Counted from the stretch's first letter, positions 53,954 through 63,062 are shown. The stretch: DNA of 64,000 nucleotides from DATJLY01 sp963773665 (GCA_963773665.1 CAVZBZ010000009.1:186001-250000), one strand, 5' to 3'. Translations and numbers: made by a program. The notes: generated by a model not told the origin, from the letters alone.

Positions 53954-54909
53954 GCCGAGAGCCGGCGCCAGCGCCGAAGCTCGCCCGAATAGGCCAACCC
54001 AAGCGCCGGGATGCCGAGCGCCAGCTCGCGAAAACGCTTCACCAGCGAGATCACGAGCCCCAATTCGCCGCCGAGGCCGAGCTGCGACGACAGCACCATC
54101 AAGGTGCCGTCCTGCACGCCAAGCCCGCCGGGGATGATGAAGGCGGCGGCGCGCGCGCCCTGGCTCAGGCTCTCGAGCGTGATGGCGTCGCCGATGCCGA
54201 TCGGCTGGCCGAGGAGATAGGGCACGAGCCAGATCTCGCCGGCGCCGGCGAACCAGCTGAGCCCCCGCCAGACGAACGCTCCAGCGACGGCGCGGCGGCG
54301 CCCATAAAGCCGGTGCAGCGCGTCCTCGACCTGGCGGACCCTGGAACTGTCGAGCGACCCGGACCGGCCGGCGAGCCGGCCGAGCACGCCAAGCGTCCGG
54401 CTGAACCAGCGCGTCCGCTGCGCCCAGTAGAATCCCGCGCCGAAGAGCGCGAGCGTTGCGATCGTCAGCGCCGAGCGCAGAAGCGTGTCACTGCCGCTGC
54501 GCAGCGCAAAGAGCACGAGCCCCACCGCGATGAACAGCACCTGCGTCGCGAGCCCGATGGTGACGTCGCCCATCACCGAGGTGGCGGAATCGGTGAGGTC
54601 GCTGCCCTCGTCGTGCGGCATCTTGGCGCGCAGGATCTCGCCGAGATGGGGAACCGGCAGCAGCCCGTTCACCGCCTCGCCGATCCAGCGGATGCGGAAC
54701 AGGCGCAAAAAATCCGGCGGATGCTGGAAGAGCCGCCGCCAGCCGAGCACGTCGAACAGCAACGGCACGCCGTGATAAAGCGCGATGACGATAAGCCATG
54801 CGTGCAGCCGCCAAGCGGCGGCCAGCAGCCTTCCGGCGTCGTTCGCAGCGATCAGGCCCGCGAGAAGCCCGGCGCCGATGAGCCAAGTAACGAAGGTGGC
54901 GATGCGCAT
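53878..54909 (-). CDS. HpnL-like flippase/lysylphosphatidylglycerol synthase-fold membrane protein
   Basis: A 343-residue membrane protein with about eight hydrophobic helices. The start (MRIATFVTWLIGAGLLAGLI), the LGWRRLFQHPPDFLRLFRIR and WIGEAVNGLLPVPHLGEILR segments, and GARAAAFIIPGGLGVQDGTL match the lipid-flippase-like family TIGR03476, to which HpnL belongs. HpnL-type proteins are tied to hopanoid synthesis and outer-membrane lipid transport. It begins 10 bases after the HpnP-like gene on the same strand, which supports the link. The Arg-rich C-terminus (RGRRRRES) overlaps the ferritin-like gene. Confidence 0.78.
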   Translation of the reverse strand: MRIATFVTWLIGAGLLAGLIAANDAGRLLAAAWRLHAWLIVIALYHGVPLLFDVLGWRRLFQHPPDFLRLFRIRWIGEAVNGLLPVPHLGEILRAKMPHDEGSDLTDSATSVMGDVTIGLATQVLFIAVGLVLFALRSGSDTLLRSALTIATLALFGAGFYWAQRTRWFSRTLGVLGRLAGRSGSLDSSRVRQVEDALHRLYGRRRAVAGAFVWRGLSWFAGAGEIWLVPYLLGQPIGIGDAITLESLSQGARAAAFIIPGGLGVQDGTLMVLSSQLGLGGELGLVISLVKRFRELALGIPALGLAYSGELRRWRRLSAQAGSTWLSMRATRGMIRGRRRRES

Positions 54910-54919
54910 GGGCGCCGCG

Positions 54920-56521
54920 TCAGGGGGCGAGGTCGGCGGGTTTTAGCCCAATCGTGCCGCGGTCGCGAATCTTCGCCGAATAGAACGACGCGTTCTGGCC
55001 GCCCGAGACGGCGTCGCGCGCAAACGCGATGAGATGATGCGCAACAAGCCCGACATGGATCACGTCCTCGATCCGGCCTGCGCGCAGGAGCGGCCAGGCG
55101 TGGCGCCAGAAGGTCGCGCGATAATCGGCTGCCACGCCGGCGTGGAGCAGCAGGTTGGCGAGAATGCGCATGCCCTTCCGCACATTCTCCCACGACGCGC
55201 GCGCAGGCGAGGCGGGCGGCCTGATGCGGTTCGGATAGGTGCGCTCGACGTTGTAGGCAAAGCGCGCATAGAGCGCCTCGGGCGCGTAAAGCTCGGCGAT
55301 GGCGTGCCGCCACATGGCGACAACGTCGTCGTACGGCAAAAGGAAGCGGACGTTCGATTCGCGCGCCGGATCGTCGAGGATGCGGCCGTCGGCCGCGAGC
55401 CGGTCCCACAGCGGCGTCTTCGGCAGCGCCTGGAGCAGGTTGACGGTCAGCATCGGAATGTTGGCGCGCGTCGCGAATTCGACGATGCGCGCCCCGGTCT
55501 CGCTTGTATCGGTGTCGAGCCCCATGATGATGCCGGCGACGACCTCGATGCCGAAGGAATTGAGGATTTCGATCGCCTCCAGCATCGGCATCGCCGCGTT
55601 CTGGTCCTTGCGCATGGCGTGGAGCGCCGCCAGCTCCGGCGTCTCGATGCCGCAGAACACGGTGCCGAAAAACGCCTCGCGCATGAGGGCGAGCAGCTCG
55701 GGATATTTGGCGATGTTGAGCGTCGCCTCGCAGGCGAACTCTATCGGGTATCCCCGTGCCTTCTGCCACGCCACGAGATGCTCCACGAGCTCGCGCGCGG
55801 CCCGGCGGTTGCCGATGAAATTGTCGTCGACGAAATAGACCGCGCCGAGATTGCCGTGGCGCAGCATGGCGTCGAGCTCGTCCGTCACCTGCTGCGGCGT
55901 CTTGAGACGCGGGTTGCGGCCGTAGAGCGCGGGGATGTCGCAGAATTCGCATTGGTAGGGGCAGCCGCTCGAGAATTGCACGCTGCCGATGAAATAGCGC
56001 GAGATCTCGGCGAGGTGATAGGCCGGCGCCGGGAAGGCGGTGAGCGGCACGCGCTCCCCTGTCACGCACCGGACCTGCTGCGGCGGGCGGCGCGGGTCGG
56101 CGTCGACGAGCGCGATGAGCCGGTCCGTGCCGTCGCCCAACTCGCCGACATGGATATAGTCGAACTCGGGATAAAGCTCGGGCGCGGCGGAAACGGACGG
56201 GCCGCCCAACGCGGCCGCCTTGCCGAAGCGATGCGCACGCCGCGCGATGTCGAGGATCGCGTCGCGCTGCACGTGCATGCCCGAGACGAGAACCGCGTCG
56301 GCCCAAAGGATGTCCTGCGGCCGCGCCGGACGGATGTTCTCGTCAACGAAGCGGACCTCCCACTCGCGCGGCAGATAGGCAGCGATGACGAGGAGGCCTT
56401 GCGGCGGCATGAAGGCGCGCGTCGCGCCGCGCAGCTTGTAGGCATATTCGAACGTGCCGAAAGACGGGCTGTAGGCGGGAAAGACGCACAGGATCTTGCG
56501 GCGGTTGCGGACGGTCGGCAT
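54920..56521 (-). CDS. hpnP: B12-binding radical SAM protein, probable hopanoid C-2 methylase HpnP
   Basis: A 533-residue enzyme: a cobalamin-binding domain (about residues 1-150), a radical SAM domain with the 4Fe-4S motif SSGCPYQCEFCDIPALYG (Cys-x3-Cys-x2-Cys near residue 186), and a DUF4070 C-terminal region. The opening KILCVFPAYSPSFGTFEYAY and AFMPPQGLLVIAAYLPREWE with VRFVDENIRPARPQDILWA matches my memory of HpnP, which methylates hopanoids at C-2; generic B12 radical SAM proteins begin differently. The HpnL-like gene directly downstream supports it. No squalene-hopene cyclase is in the window, so the assignment rests on sequence recall and context. Confidence 0.75.
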   Translation of the reverse strand: MPTVRNRRKILCVFPAYSPSFGTFEYAYKLRGATRAFMPPQGLLVIAAYLPREWEVRFVDENIRPARPQDILWADAVLVSGMHVQRDAILDIARRAHRFGKAAALGGPSVSAAPELYPEFDYIHVGELGDGTDRLIALVDADPRRPPQQVRCVTGERVPLTAFPAPAYHLAEISRYFIGSVQFSSGCPYQCEFCDIPALYGRNPRLKTPQQVTDELDAMLRHGNLGAVYFVDDNFIGNRRAARELVEHLVAWQKARGYPIEFACEATLNIAKYPELLALMREAFFGTVFCGIETPELAALHAMRKDQNAAMPMLEAIEILNSFGIEVVAGIIMGLDTDTSETGARIVEFATRANIPMLTVNLLQALPKTPLWDRLAADGRILDDPARESNVRFLLPYDDVVAMWRHAIAELYAPEALYARFAYNVERTYPNRIRPPASPARASWENVRKGMRILANLLLHAGVAADYRATFWRHAWPLLRAGRIEDVIHVGLVAHHLIAFARDAVSGGQNASFYSAKIRDRGTIGLKPADLAP

Positions 56522-56665
56522 CGGGCCAAGCCTCGTGGCGGTCGCGTTCGGACCTTACGGGAAACGGGCACGGGCCGCGACAGTTCAAAAGTGGGCTGTC
56601 TTGCGCCCTTCCGCTGTCGGTGAAATAGTAGGGCCGCGTCTTGCGCGCGAGGGAGGTTCGGCGAC

Positions 56666-57439
56666 GTGAAGAAAGAGATGCTGAAGCTTGCCGGACTCGA
56701 GCTCGAGCTGCACGAGGACGGCAGCGGCGCGCCGCTTCTCTTCTTGCACAGCGGCCAGGGGTTCCTGCCGAGCCAGCCTTATGTCGCGCTGCTTGCCAAG
56801 ACAAGGCGGCTCATCGCGCCGTCCCATCCCGGCTTCGGCCATTCGGAATTGCCCGACTGGCTCGACACGCCCGACGACATCGCGCACATCTATCTCGAGC
56901 TGATGGACCGGCTCGGGCTGGCCAAGGTCGATCTCGTCGCCTGCTCGATCGGCGGCTGGATCGCGGGCGAGATGGCGTCAAAAGCGCCCGAGCGGTTCCG
57001 CAAGGCGGTGCTCGTGGCGCCGGTCGGCGTCAAGACCGGCTCTTCCGACAAGCTCGACATTCCCGACATTTACGCCGTGCCGCAGGAGCGCGTGACCCAG
57101 TGGCTGTTCCACGATCCGGCGAAGTTCGCATTCGATCCGTCGCGTCTTTCTGACGACGAGCTCACGGTCATGGCGCGCAACCGCGAAACGCTCGCCATGC
57201 TGGTGTGGGAGCCGTGGATGCACAATCCGAAGCTCAGGCACCGGCTGCATCGCCTCGCCGCGCCGACGCTCATCCTGCGCGGCGAGAGCGATGGTCTCGT
57301 TTCAGCCGAGTATGTCGAGCGCTATGCCCGGCTCCTGCCCAACGCCCGCATCGAAACCATCGCCAAGGCCGGCCACGCGGTCCAGGTGGAACAGCCCGAG
57401 ACCTTCGCGCAGAAGGTCCTGAGCTTTCTCGACGCCTGA
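56666..57439 (+). CDS. Alpha/beta-fold hydrolase
   Basis: A 257-residue hydrolase with a GTG start preceded by gggagg. The nucleophile elbow is VACSIGGWIAGEM (Ser about residue 94), the acid is likely the Asp of LRGESDGLVSAEY, and the His lies in KAGHAVQVEQPETFA. The oxyanion region is HSGQGF and the family resembles ring-cleavage product hydrolases and esterases of catabolic pathways. The luciferase-like monooxygenase follows 27 bases downstream on the same strand and may act in the same route. Confidence 0.88.
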   Translation: MKKEMLKLAGLELELHEDGSGAPLLFLHSGQGFLPSQPYVALLAKTRRLIAPSHPGFGHSELPDWLDTPDDIAHIYLELMDRLGLAKVDLVACSIGGWIAGEMASKAPERFRKAVLVAPVGVKTGSSDKLDIPDIYAVPQERVTQWLFHDPAKFAFDPSRLSDDELTVMARNRETLAMLVWEPWMHNPKLRHRLHRLAAPTLILRGESDGLVSAEYVERYARLLPNARIETIAKAGHAVQVEQPETFAQKVLSFLDA

Positions 57440-57466
57440 TCCGGATTCCCAAGGAGAACGCACGCC

Positions 57467-58714
57467 ATGCAGGCTTGGCATTTCACCGAGACGGCCTATC
57501 CCTTCCTGCCGCCGGCCGATCAATATGAATCGGTCCGCGTCAATCTGCCGAACCGGATCTACGACCCCCAGAAGGGCGCCGCGCTCTACGACCGCTACCT
57601 CAAAGAGTGGCAGATCGCCGAGGAGGAAGGCGTCGAGATCATGATGAACGAGCATCATCAGACGGTGACCTGCGTCGATCCCGCAGCGCCCCTGATGATG
57701 GCCGCGGTGGCGCGCGTCACCTCGAAGGCGCGGATCCTGATCCTCGGCAATCCGATCGCCAACCGCCGCCAGCCGGTGCGCATCGCCGAAGAGATGGCGA
57801 TGGTCGATATTCTCTCGCACGGACGGCTCGAGGCCGGGTTCGTGCGCGGCGTGCCGTACGAGGTTCTGCCGGCGAACAGCAACCCGGTGCGCATGAACGA
57901 GCGCCATTGGGAGGCGCTCGGCCTCATCGTCAAGGCATGGACGAACCACGACGGCCCGTTCAGCCACGAGGGCCGCTACTTCCACTACCGCGCCGTCAAC
58001 ATCTGGCCGCGGCCGTGGCAGCAGCCGCATCCGCCGGTGTGGGTCAGCACGACGAGCGCGTCCGGCGCCCAGCGCGTCGGCGCCAACGGCTACGTGCAGG
58101 CAACCTTCCTCACCGGCTACGAAGGCACGCGGGCGATCTATGACTCCTATCGCCGCGGCTGGCGCGAAGCGGGACGCGGCCAGGACGTGCCGATCGACCG
58201 CCTCGCCTATGCCGCGCTCGTCTATGTCAGCGATAACGAGGCCAAGGCCTATGCCGGTGCCGACAAGTTGCTGTGGTACTTGAATGCGAACAAGGTGCCG
58301 CGCCATTTTGCGGCGCCGCCGGGCTATGTCGGCGTTGCCGCGTCGGTCGCCGCGCTCAAGGCGGCGGGCACGACGACGCAGGGCGATCACGCCAATTTCG
58401 GCCGCAACATGAACGTCGAGACGGCGATGGAGCGCGGCCTCATGTTCTGCGGCACGCCCGACCAGGTTCATGCCCAGATCAAGAAGTTCTACGACCATGT
58501 CGGCGGCTTCGGCCATCTGCTCATCATGGGCCAGGCCGGATTCCTCGAACATGACGATACGGTGCACGGCATCCGCATGTTCGCGCGCGAGGTCTATCCC
58601 CGGCTCAAGGAGGAGTATCCGGGTTCGCGGATTTCCGGCATCTTCGAGGACCGGCACGAGCCGGTCCAGTTCCGCGGCGTCGCGGCCGAGGCGCGCGGCA
58701 CCCCGCTCGGATAG
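57467..58714 (+). CDS. LLM-class flavin-dependent oxidoreductase
   Basis: A 415-residue luciferase-like protein. Typical segments are EWQIAEEEGVEIMMNEHHQT, MMAAVARVTSKARILILGNP, EEMAMVDILSHGRLEAGFVR and CGTPDQVHAQIKKFYDHVGG FG. It is longer than the 366-residue homologue at 44.5 kb and belongs to a different branch. The enzyme needs reduced flavin from a separate reductase. It is co-directional with the alpha/beta hydrolase and convergent with two binding-protein genes, so a shared substrate is plausible. Confidence 0.88.
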   Translation: MQAWHFTETAYPFLPPADQYESVRVNLPNRIYDPQKGAALYDRYLKEWQIAEEEGVEIMMNEHHQTVTCVDPAAPLMMAAVARVTSKARILILGNPIANRRQPVRIAEEMAMVDILSHGRLEAGFVRGVPYEVLPANSNPVRMNERHWEALGLIVKAWTNHDGPFSHEGRYFHYRAVNIWPRPWQQPHPPVWVSTTSASGAQRVGANGYVQATFLTGYEGTRAIYDSYRRGWREAGRGQDVPIDRLAYAALVYVSDNEAKAYAGADKLLWYLNANKVPRHFAAPPGYVGVAASVAALKAAGTTTQGDHANFGRNMNVETAMERGLMFCGTPDQVHAQIKKFYDHVGGFGHLLIMGQAGFLEHDDTVHGIRMFAREVYPRLKEEYPGSRISGIFEDRHEPVQFRGVAAEARGTPLG

Positions 58715-58720
58715 CGGGCC

Positions 58721-59728
58721 CTACGGCCCGCGCTTGGCCGCTTCCTCGACGAGCGACAGGTCGGAGAATTTCCGGACGTCGATCGTGCTCTTGAGGAACC
58801 CCATCTCGACCTGGCGGTCGATGTCCTCCTGCACCGCGGCGAGGTTCGGCCGCACCTCGGGATCGCGGTAATCGTCCTTCTTGGTGAAGAGCCAGTCGGC
58901 ATAGGTGGCGCCCGGCCTCTTCGTCGCCTCGGCGAATTCCTGGACGACCTGCGCGCGGTTCGCGGGATCGTAGAACCAGTGCAGCGCGCGCTGCATGTCG
59001 GAGAAGAAATCGACGAGCGCCGCGCGGTGCTTCGCGATGAACGAGGCGCGCGCCGTCATGATCGTCATGTCGCTTTCGCCGATCGCGTCCTTCATGGTGA
59101 AGAGCGTGCGCACCTCGCCCGACTTCTCGGCCGCGATCGAGAACGGCAGCGAGATCGAGGCGAGATCGACTTTGCCGCTCGTCAGCGCCGCGAACATGTT
59201 GGGAAAGTCGAGCTCCACCACCTGGTAGTCGCGCTTGTCCTCGAGCCCGTGCTTTTTCAGGATGACGCGCATCGCCGTGTCCATGGCACCGGCGATGCTG
59301 TTGGTCGCCAGCACCTTGCCCTTCAGATCCTCGACCGTGCGGATGGGGCTCGCGGTCGTGACCATGTATTTGCGCGAATTGTAGTCGGCGTGGCCGTCGC
59401 GGGTCGCGTCGCCGATGACGCGCACGTCGTCCACATTCGCGTTCTCGACCGTAAGCGCGAGCGCATTGGGCGCGTATTCCGCGATCTCGAGCTCGCCCGC
59501 GGCAAGCGCCGTGATCTGCGGGCCGCTGCCCTTGTAATAGACCGCATCGACGGTGTAGCTCTTGCCGTAATAGCGCAGGATTTCCGGCTTCGTGAAGATG
59601 ACGGCGGCGAGCTGGCCGATGGGCGTGGTCCAGGCGATGCGCAGCTTCACCGGCCCATCTGCGCGCGCGCCCGGCGCGGCGAAGGCAAGCGTCAGCCCCA
59701 GTAGTGCGGCGCGGCGAAGTCCCCCCAT
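58721..59728 (-). CDS. ABC transporter substrate-binding protein, NMT1 family (tandem copy 1)
   Basis: A 335-residue exported binding protein (signal MGGLRRAALLGLTLAFAAPG). It shows GQLAAVIFTKPEILRYYGKS, TALAAGELEIAEYAPNALAL, SPIRTVEDLKGKVLATNSIA and a C-terminus MGFLKSTIDVRKFSDLSLVE. These motifs are shared closely with its tandem neighbour and with the 14.8 kb paralogue. It lies 14 bases downstream of the neighbour, so both are probably in one transcript, with no permease or ATPase. The ligand is unknown. Confidence 0.88.
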   Translation of the reverse strand: MGGLRRAALLGLTLAFAAPGARADGPVKLRIAWTTPIGQLAAVIFTKPEILRYYGKSYTVDAVYYKGSGPQITALAAGELEIAEYAPNALALTVENANVDDVRVIGDATRDGHADYNSRKYMVTTASPIRTVEDLKGKVLATNSIAGAMDTAMRVILKKHGLEDKRDYQVVELDFPNMFAALTSGKVDLASISLPFSIAAEKSGEVRTLFTMKDAIGESDMTIMTARASFIAKHRAALVDFFSDMQRALHWFYDPANRAQVVQEFAEATKRPGATYADWLFTKKDDYRDPEVRPNLAAVQEDIDRQVEMGFLKSTIDVRKFSDLSLVEEAAKRGP

Positions 59729-59742
59729 GGCGAAGTTCCTTT

Positions 59743-60759
59743 CTAATGTTCGGCGGCGCGTTCCTTCGCCGCGTCGTCGATCAGCGACAGGTCGGCATAG
59801 CGTTTGACGTCGAAGCCCTCTTTGAGGAATCCGAGCTCGACCTCGCGGTCAACGTCGTGCTGGACGGCATCGAGATTGGGCCTGAGATCGGGATCGCGAT
59901 AATCGTCGGCCTTTGTGAAGAGCCAATCCTCGTAGGCCGCGACCGGCTGCTTCGTGAAGGCGGAGATGATGGCGAGCACTTCGGCGCGGTTCGCCGGGTC
60001 GTAGAACCAGCGCATCGCGCGCTGCGAATCGGCGAAGAAATCGACGAGCGCCGCGCGGTGCGCCGCGATGAAGGACTGGCGCGCCGCCATGATGGTGATG
60101 TCCTGCTCGCCCACCAGGTCCTTCATGGTGAAGAGGGTGCGCACATCGCCCGATTTCTCGGCCGTGAACGAGAACGGCGTCGTGAAGCAGCCGAGATCGA
60201 TCTTGCCGCTCGTCAGCATGGCGAACATGTTGGGGAAATCGACCTCGACGATCTGATAGTCGCGCTTGTCCTCGAGCGCGTGGCGCCTCAAGCCGGAGCG
60301 GAGCGCCATGTCCATGGCGCCGCTGATGCTGTTGACGCCCAGCACCTTGCCCTTGAGATCGTCGATCGTCTCGATCGCGCTGCCGCCGCGCACCATGTAT
60401 TGCCGCGAATAATAGTCGCCGAAGCCGTCGCGCGTCGCATCGCCGATGATGCGGATGTCGTCCATCTGCGCCCGCTCGATGGTGAGCGCCAGGGCCGAAG
60501 GCGCATAGAGCGCCATCTGCAATTCGCCCGAGGCGAGCGCCGTGATCTGCGTGCCGCTGCCGCGGCTATAGACCGGCTCGACCGTGTAGCTCGTGCCGTC
60601 ATGGCGCAGGATGTCGCGCTTCTGGTAGAGCACCGCCGGCAACTGTCCCGGCACCGCCGCCCAGGCGATGCGGATCGCGAGCGGCGCGTCGGCGCGCGCG
60701 AGGGACGTTGCGAGGATGAGGGAGAGTGCCGCCGCGGCGGCGCATCGCACCATATTCAT
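59743..60759 (-). CDS. ABC transporter substrate-binding protein, NMT1 family (tandem copy 2)
   Basis: A 338-residue exported binding protein (signal MNMVRCAAAAALSLILATSL). Compare GQLPAVLYQKRDILRHDGTS, TALASGELQMALYAPSALAL, IETIDDLKGKVLGVNSISGA and LGFLKEGFDVKRYADLSLID with the other copy; the two are clear tandem duplicates that have diverged. Its ligand-contact region CFTTPFSFTAEKSGDVRTLF differs from ISLPFSIAAEKSGEVRTLF, hinting at altered specificity. It is first in its transcript, divergent from the PilZ gene's neighbourhood. Confidence 0.88.
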   Translation of the reverse strand: MNMVRCAAAAALSLILATSLARADAPLAIRIAWAAVPGQLPAVLYQKRDILRHDGTSYTVEPVYSRGSGTQITALASGELQMALYAPSALALTIERAQMDDIRIIGDATRDGFGDYYSRQYMVRGGSAIETIDDLKGKVLGVNSISGAMDMALRSGLRRHALEDKRDYQIVEVDFPNMFAMLTSGKIDLGCFTTPFSFTAEKSGDVRTLFTMKDLVGEQDITIMAARQSFIAAHRAALVDFFADSQRAMRWFYDPANRAEVLAIISAFTKQPVAAYEDWLFTKADDYRDPDLRPNLDAVQHDVDREVELGFLKEGFDVKRYADLSLIDDAAKERAAEH

Positions 60760-60789
60760 GGCGCGAATTTAGCACAAATCCGCGGCAAA

Positions 60790-61128
60790 TCACGGCGGCA
60801 GGAAGTTCCCGAACGCGGCTGCGATGGTCTCCGGCGGCTCGCGGAAGCGCAGGCCCACGAACACGCCGCGCCGCCACACCGTCTCGGCCCGGAACGTGCC
60901 GAATTTCTCGACCACGAGCCCGACCGTGTCGGCGGGCGCCAGCGTCAAGGCCTCGCCGAGCGCGATTTTCGCGCCGCCGCACGAGAGGTCGATGACGAGG
61001 CATTCGGCGACGCCGCCGGCGGCAAGCCGCAAGGTCGCGATGAAGCTCACCCCGACGCGCGCGTGCCGGCGGCGCTCGGAGAGCGCGGCGGTCTGGGCCG
61101 GCTTGGCGGTTGCGGCGGTCGCATCCAT
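60790..61128 (-). CDS. PilZ-domain cyclic di-GMP receptor
   Basis: A 112-residue protein with a PilZ domain: SERRRHARVGVSFIATLRL holds the RxxxR ligand-binding arginines and LVIDLSCGGAKIALGEALTL the [DN]xSxxG motif. It should bind cyclic di-GMP, plausibly made by the diguanylate cyclase at 27-28 kb among others. No other domain is attached, so it acts as a stand-alone adaptor. It is divergent from the rhomboid gene. Confidence 0.88.
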   Translation of the reverse strand: MDATAATAKPAQTAALSERRRHARVGVSFIATLRLAAGGVAECLVIDLSCGGAKIALGEALTLAPADTVGLVVEKFGTFRAETVWRRGVFVGLRFREPPETIAAAFGNFLPP

Positions 61129-61206
61129 GGTGTGGGCGCGCCTTTTCCGGGGAAAGGCCGGAGCCTAGGCCGCAAAGTGTTGACCGACCGTTACCCGGCC
61201 GCAACG

Positions 61207-61833
61207 ATGGGCGCCGTGACGAGCGTGAACGCCGCGCCGCGGCAGCCCATGTTCAATCTACCGCCGGCGACGAAGGCGCTGATCGTGGCGAACGTCGCCG
61301 TGTTCGCGATCATGCTCGTCCTGCCCGAGGCGCTCGACGAAAGCATCACCGGGCTCTTGGGCTTCGTTCCGGCGCGCTATGCGGCGCTCGATTTCTGGGC
61401 GCTCCTAGATCCGGTGACGTACCAGTTCATTCACGCGGGCTTTGCGCATATCGCCGTCAACATGCTCGGCCTCGTCGCGTTCGGCGCGGGCGTCGAGCAG
61501 CGCCTCGGCCGCGCGCGCTTCATCGCGTTCTATCTCGTCTGCGGCGTCATTGGCGCCTTCACCGAATATGCGCTCGATCCCGCATCGGAAGACGTCATGG
61601 TCGGCGCCTCGGCGGCGATCAGCGGTCTCTTCGGCGGCATCCTGCGCTTCGCCGCGTTCCGGCGCGGCTTTTGGATGCTGATCGGACTGTGGCTCGTGAT
61701 GAACATGGTCGCCGGCATTTCCGGCATCGGCGCCGGGGGCGAGCCGGTCGCGTGGGTGGCGCATATCGGCGGCTTCGCCGCGGGCCTCGCGCTCTATCCG
61801 CTGCTGGTGCGGCGCGAATTCCGCGGCAAGTGA
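61207..61833 (+). CDS. Rhomboid-family intramembrane serine protease
   Basis: A 208-residue membrane protein with six hydrophobic helices. The catalytic pair is visible: Ser in MVGASAAISGLFGGILRF (GxSxxxxG) and His in VAHIGGFAAGLALY; the oxyanion HxxxN segment is QFIHAGFAHIAVNMLG. Rhomboids cut membrane proteins within or near the bilayer. I chose the ATG of MGAVTSVNAAPRQPMFN; the longer frame upstream is out-of-frame binding-protein sequence. Confidence 0.9.
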   Translation: MGAVTSVNAAPRQPMFNLPPATKALIVANVAVFAIMLVLPEALDESITGLLGFVPARYAALDFWALLDPVTYQFIHAGFAHIAVNMLGLVAFGAGVEQRLGRARFIAFYLVCGVIGAFTEYALDPASEDVMVGASAAISGLFGGILRFAAFRRGFWMLIGLWLVMNMVAGISGIGAGGEPVAWVAHIGGFAAGLALYPLLVRREFRGK

Positions 61834-61865
61834 CAGGGGCCGCGGCGCTCGGCTAGAGTCCGGCG

Positions 61866-63062
61866 ATGGACGAGGCTCGCGGCAAGATTCCGTCTGCGGC
61901 GCGCGCGGCGATGGAGCGGCTCAACGACGAGGCGCGCCCGTTCAACATCTGGCTGCGCACCGAGGCGAACGCGCCGGCGCAGCGCCCATGGTTCCGCGAT
62001 TACGGCAATGACGCGCAGGCTCCGCTCGCGGCGGGTCGCGTTGCCGCGGGGCAGATGAAGGCCGCCCCTTGTCTCTGGCGCTGGCGCGAGATCGCGCCTT
62101 ATCTCACGCGCATCGCCGAAATCGCGAAAGACGCCGATGTGCCGCCCATCGAATTCGCCGACCGGCAGCAATTCCTCCTCACCAATCCCGGGCTCGGCGG
62201 CAGGCTCCAGGTGTCGAGCGTCATCCGCTGCGCCCTCTCGATCTACAATCCGGGCGACGTGGCCCCGGTGCATCGCCACACGCCCAACGCAAGCCGCACG
62301 ATCCTCTCGGCGAAGGGCGGCTACACCACGATCGAGGGCGAACGGTGCGCGGCCGTGCGCGGCGACCTGATCTTCACGCCCGCAGGCACCTGGCACGATC
62401 ACGGCAACGAGGATGGCGAGCCTGTGATCTGGGCCGACATTCTCGACTGGCCGCTGGTCGAGTATCTCGATTGCGGCTGGCTCGACGACGCTTTCCCGGG
62501 CGAGCGCGAGGACAACGCGCGCGCCCAGAAAGTGCGCGAGGCGCCGCGCTATTCCGAGCGGCACTTCGGCGCGGGCGGCATGGTGCCGAGTTTTGCCCCC
62601 GAGCATCGCGGCCCGTGGGCTGGCGGCACGCCGATGCTGCACTACCGCGGCGACGCGATTCGCGCTTCGCTCGAGGAGCTGCGCGTCGAGGAGGGCGATC
62701 CCTACGAGGGCGTGCGGCTGCGCTTCGTCAATCCGGCGAACGGCGCCTCCGTGTTCCCGACGCTCGATTATTCGGCGCAGCTTCTCCGCCCGGGCGAGGC
62801 GACGCGCTGGAAGCGCGAGACCGCGAGCACGCTCTATTGCGCGATGGCCGGGAGCGGCACGACCGAAGCGGGCGGCACGCGGCTTCAATGGCAGGAGAAC
62901 GATTTCTTCGTCGTGCCGAATTTCCTGTGGCGCCGGCACGTCAACGAAGGCGCGGGCGATGCCGTCCTCTATGCCGTGTCCGACGCGCCGCTCCTGCAAA
63001 AGATCGGCCAATACCGCGGCCAGGGCCGCACGCAAGGCGGCAGCGTCGTGGAGTTGGCGTGA
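61866..63062 (+). CDS. Bicupin dioxygenase, gentisate 1,2-dioxygenase-like
   Basis: A 398-residue double cupin. The N-terminal cupin carries the iron site: APVHRHTPNASRTILSAKGG (two His) and LIFTPAGTWHDHGNEDGEPV (His). The following WADILDWPLVEYLDCGWL and the later GGTPMLHYRGDAIRASLEEL are typical of gentisate and 1-hydroxy-2-naphthoate dioxygenases. The second cupin has lost several ligands, as usual. It would open an aromatic ring with O2. It overlaps the AtzG-like gene (GTGA) and heads an operon with the amidase. Confidence 0.88.
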   Translation: MDEARGKIPSAARAAMERLNDEARPFNIWLRTEANAPAQRPWFRDYGNDAQAPLAAGRVAAGQMKAAPCLWRWREIAPYLTRIAEIAKDADVPPIEFADRQQFLLTNPGLGGRLQVSSVIRCALSIYNPGDVAPVHRHTPNASRTILSAKGGYTTIEGERCAAVRGDLIFTPAGTWHDHGNEDGEPVIWADILDWPLVEYLDCGWLDDAFPGEREDNARAQKVREAPRYSERHFGAGGMVPSFAPEHRGPWAGGTPMLHYRGDAIRASLEELRVEEGDPYEGVRLRFVNPANGASVFPTLDYSAQLLRPGEATRWKRETASTLYCAMAGSGTTEAGGTRLQWQENDFFVVPNFLWRRHVNEGAGDAVLYAVSDAPLLQKIGQYRGQGRTQGGSVVELA

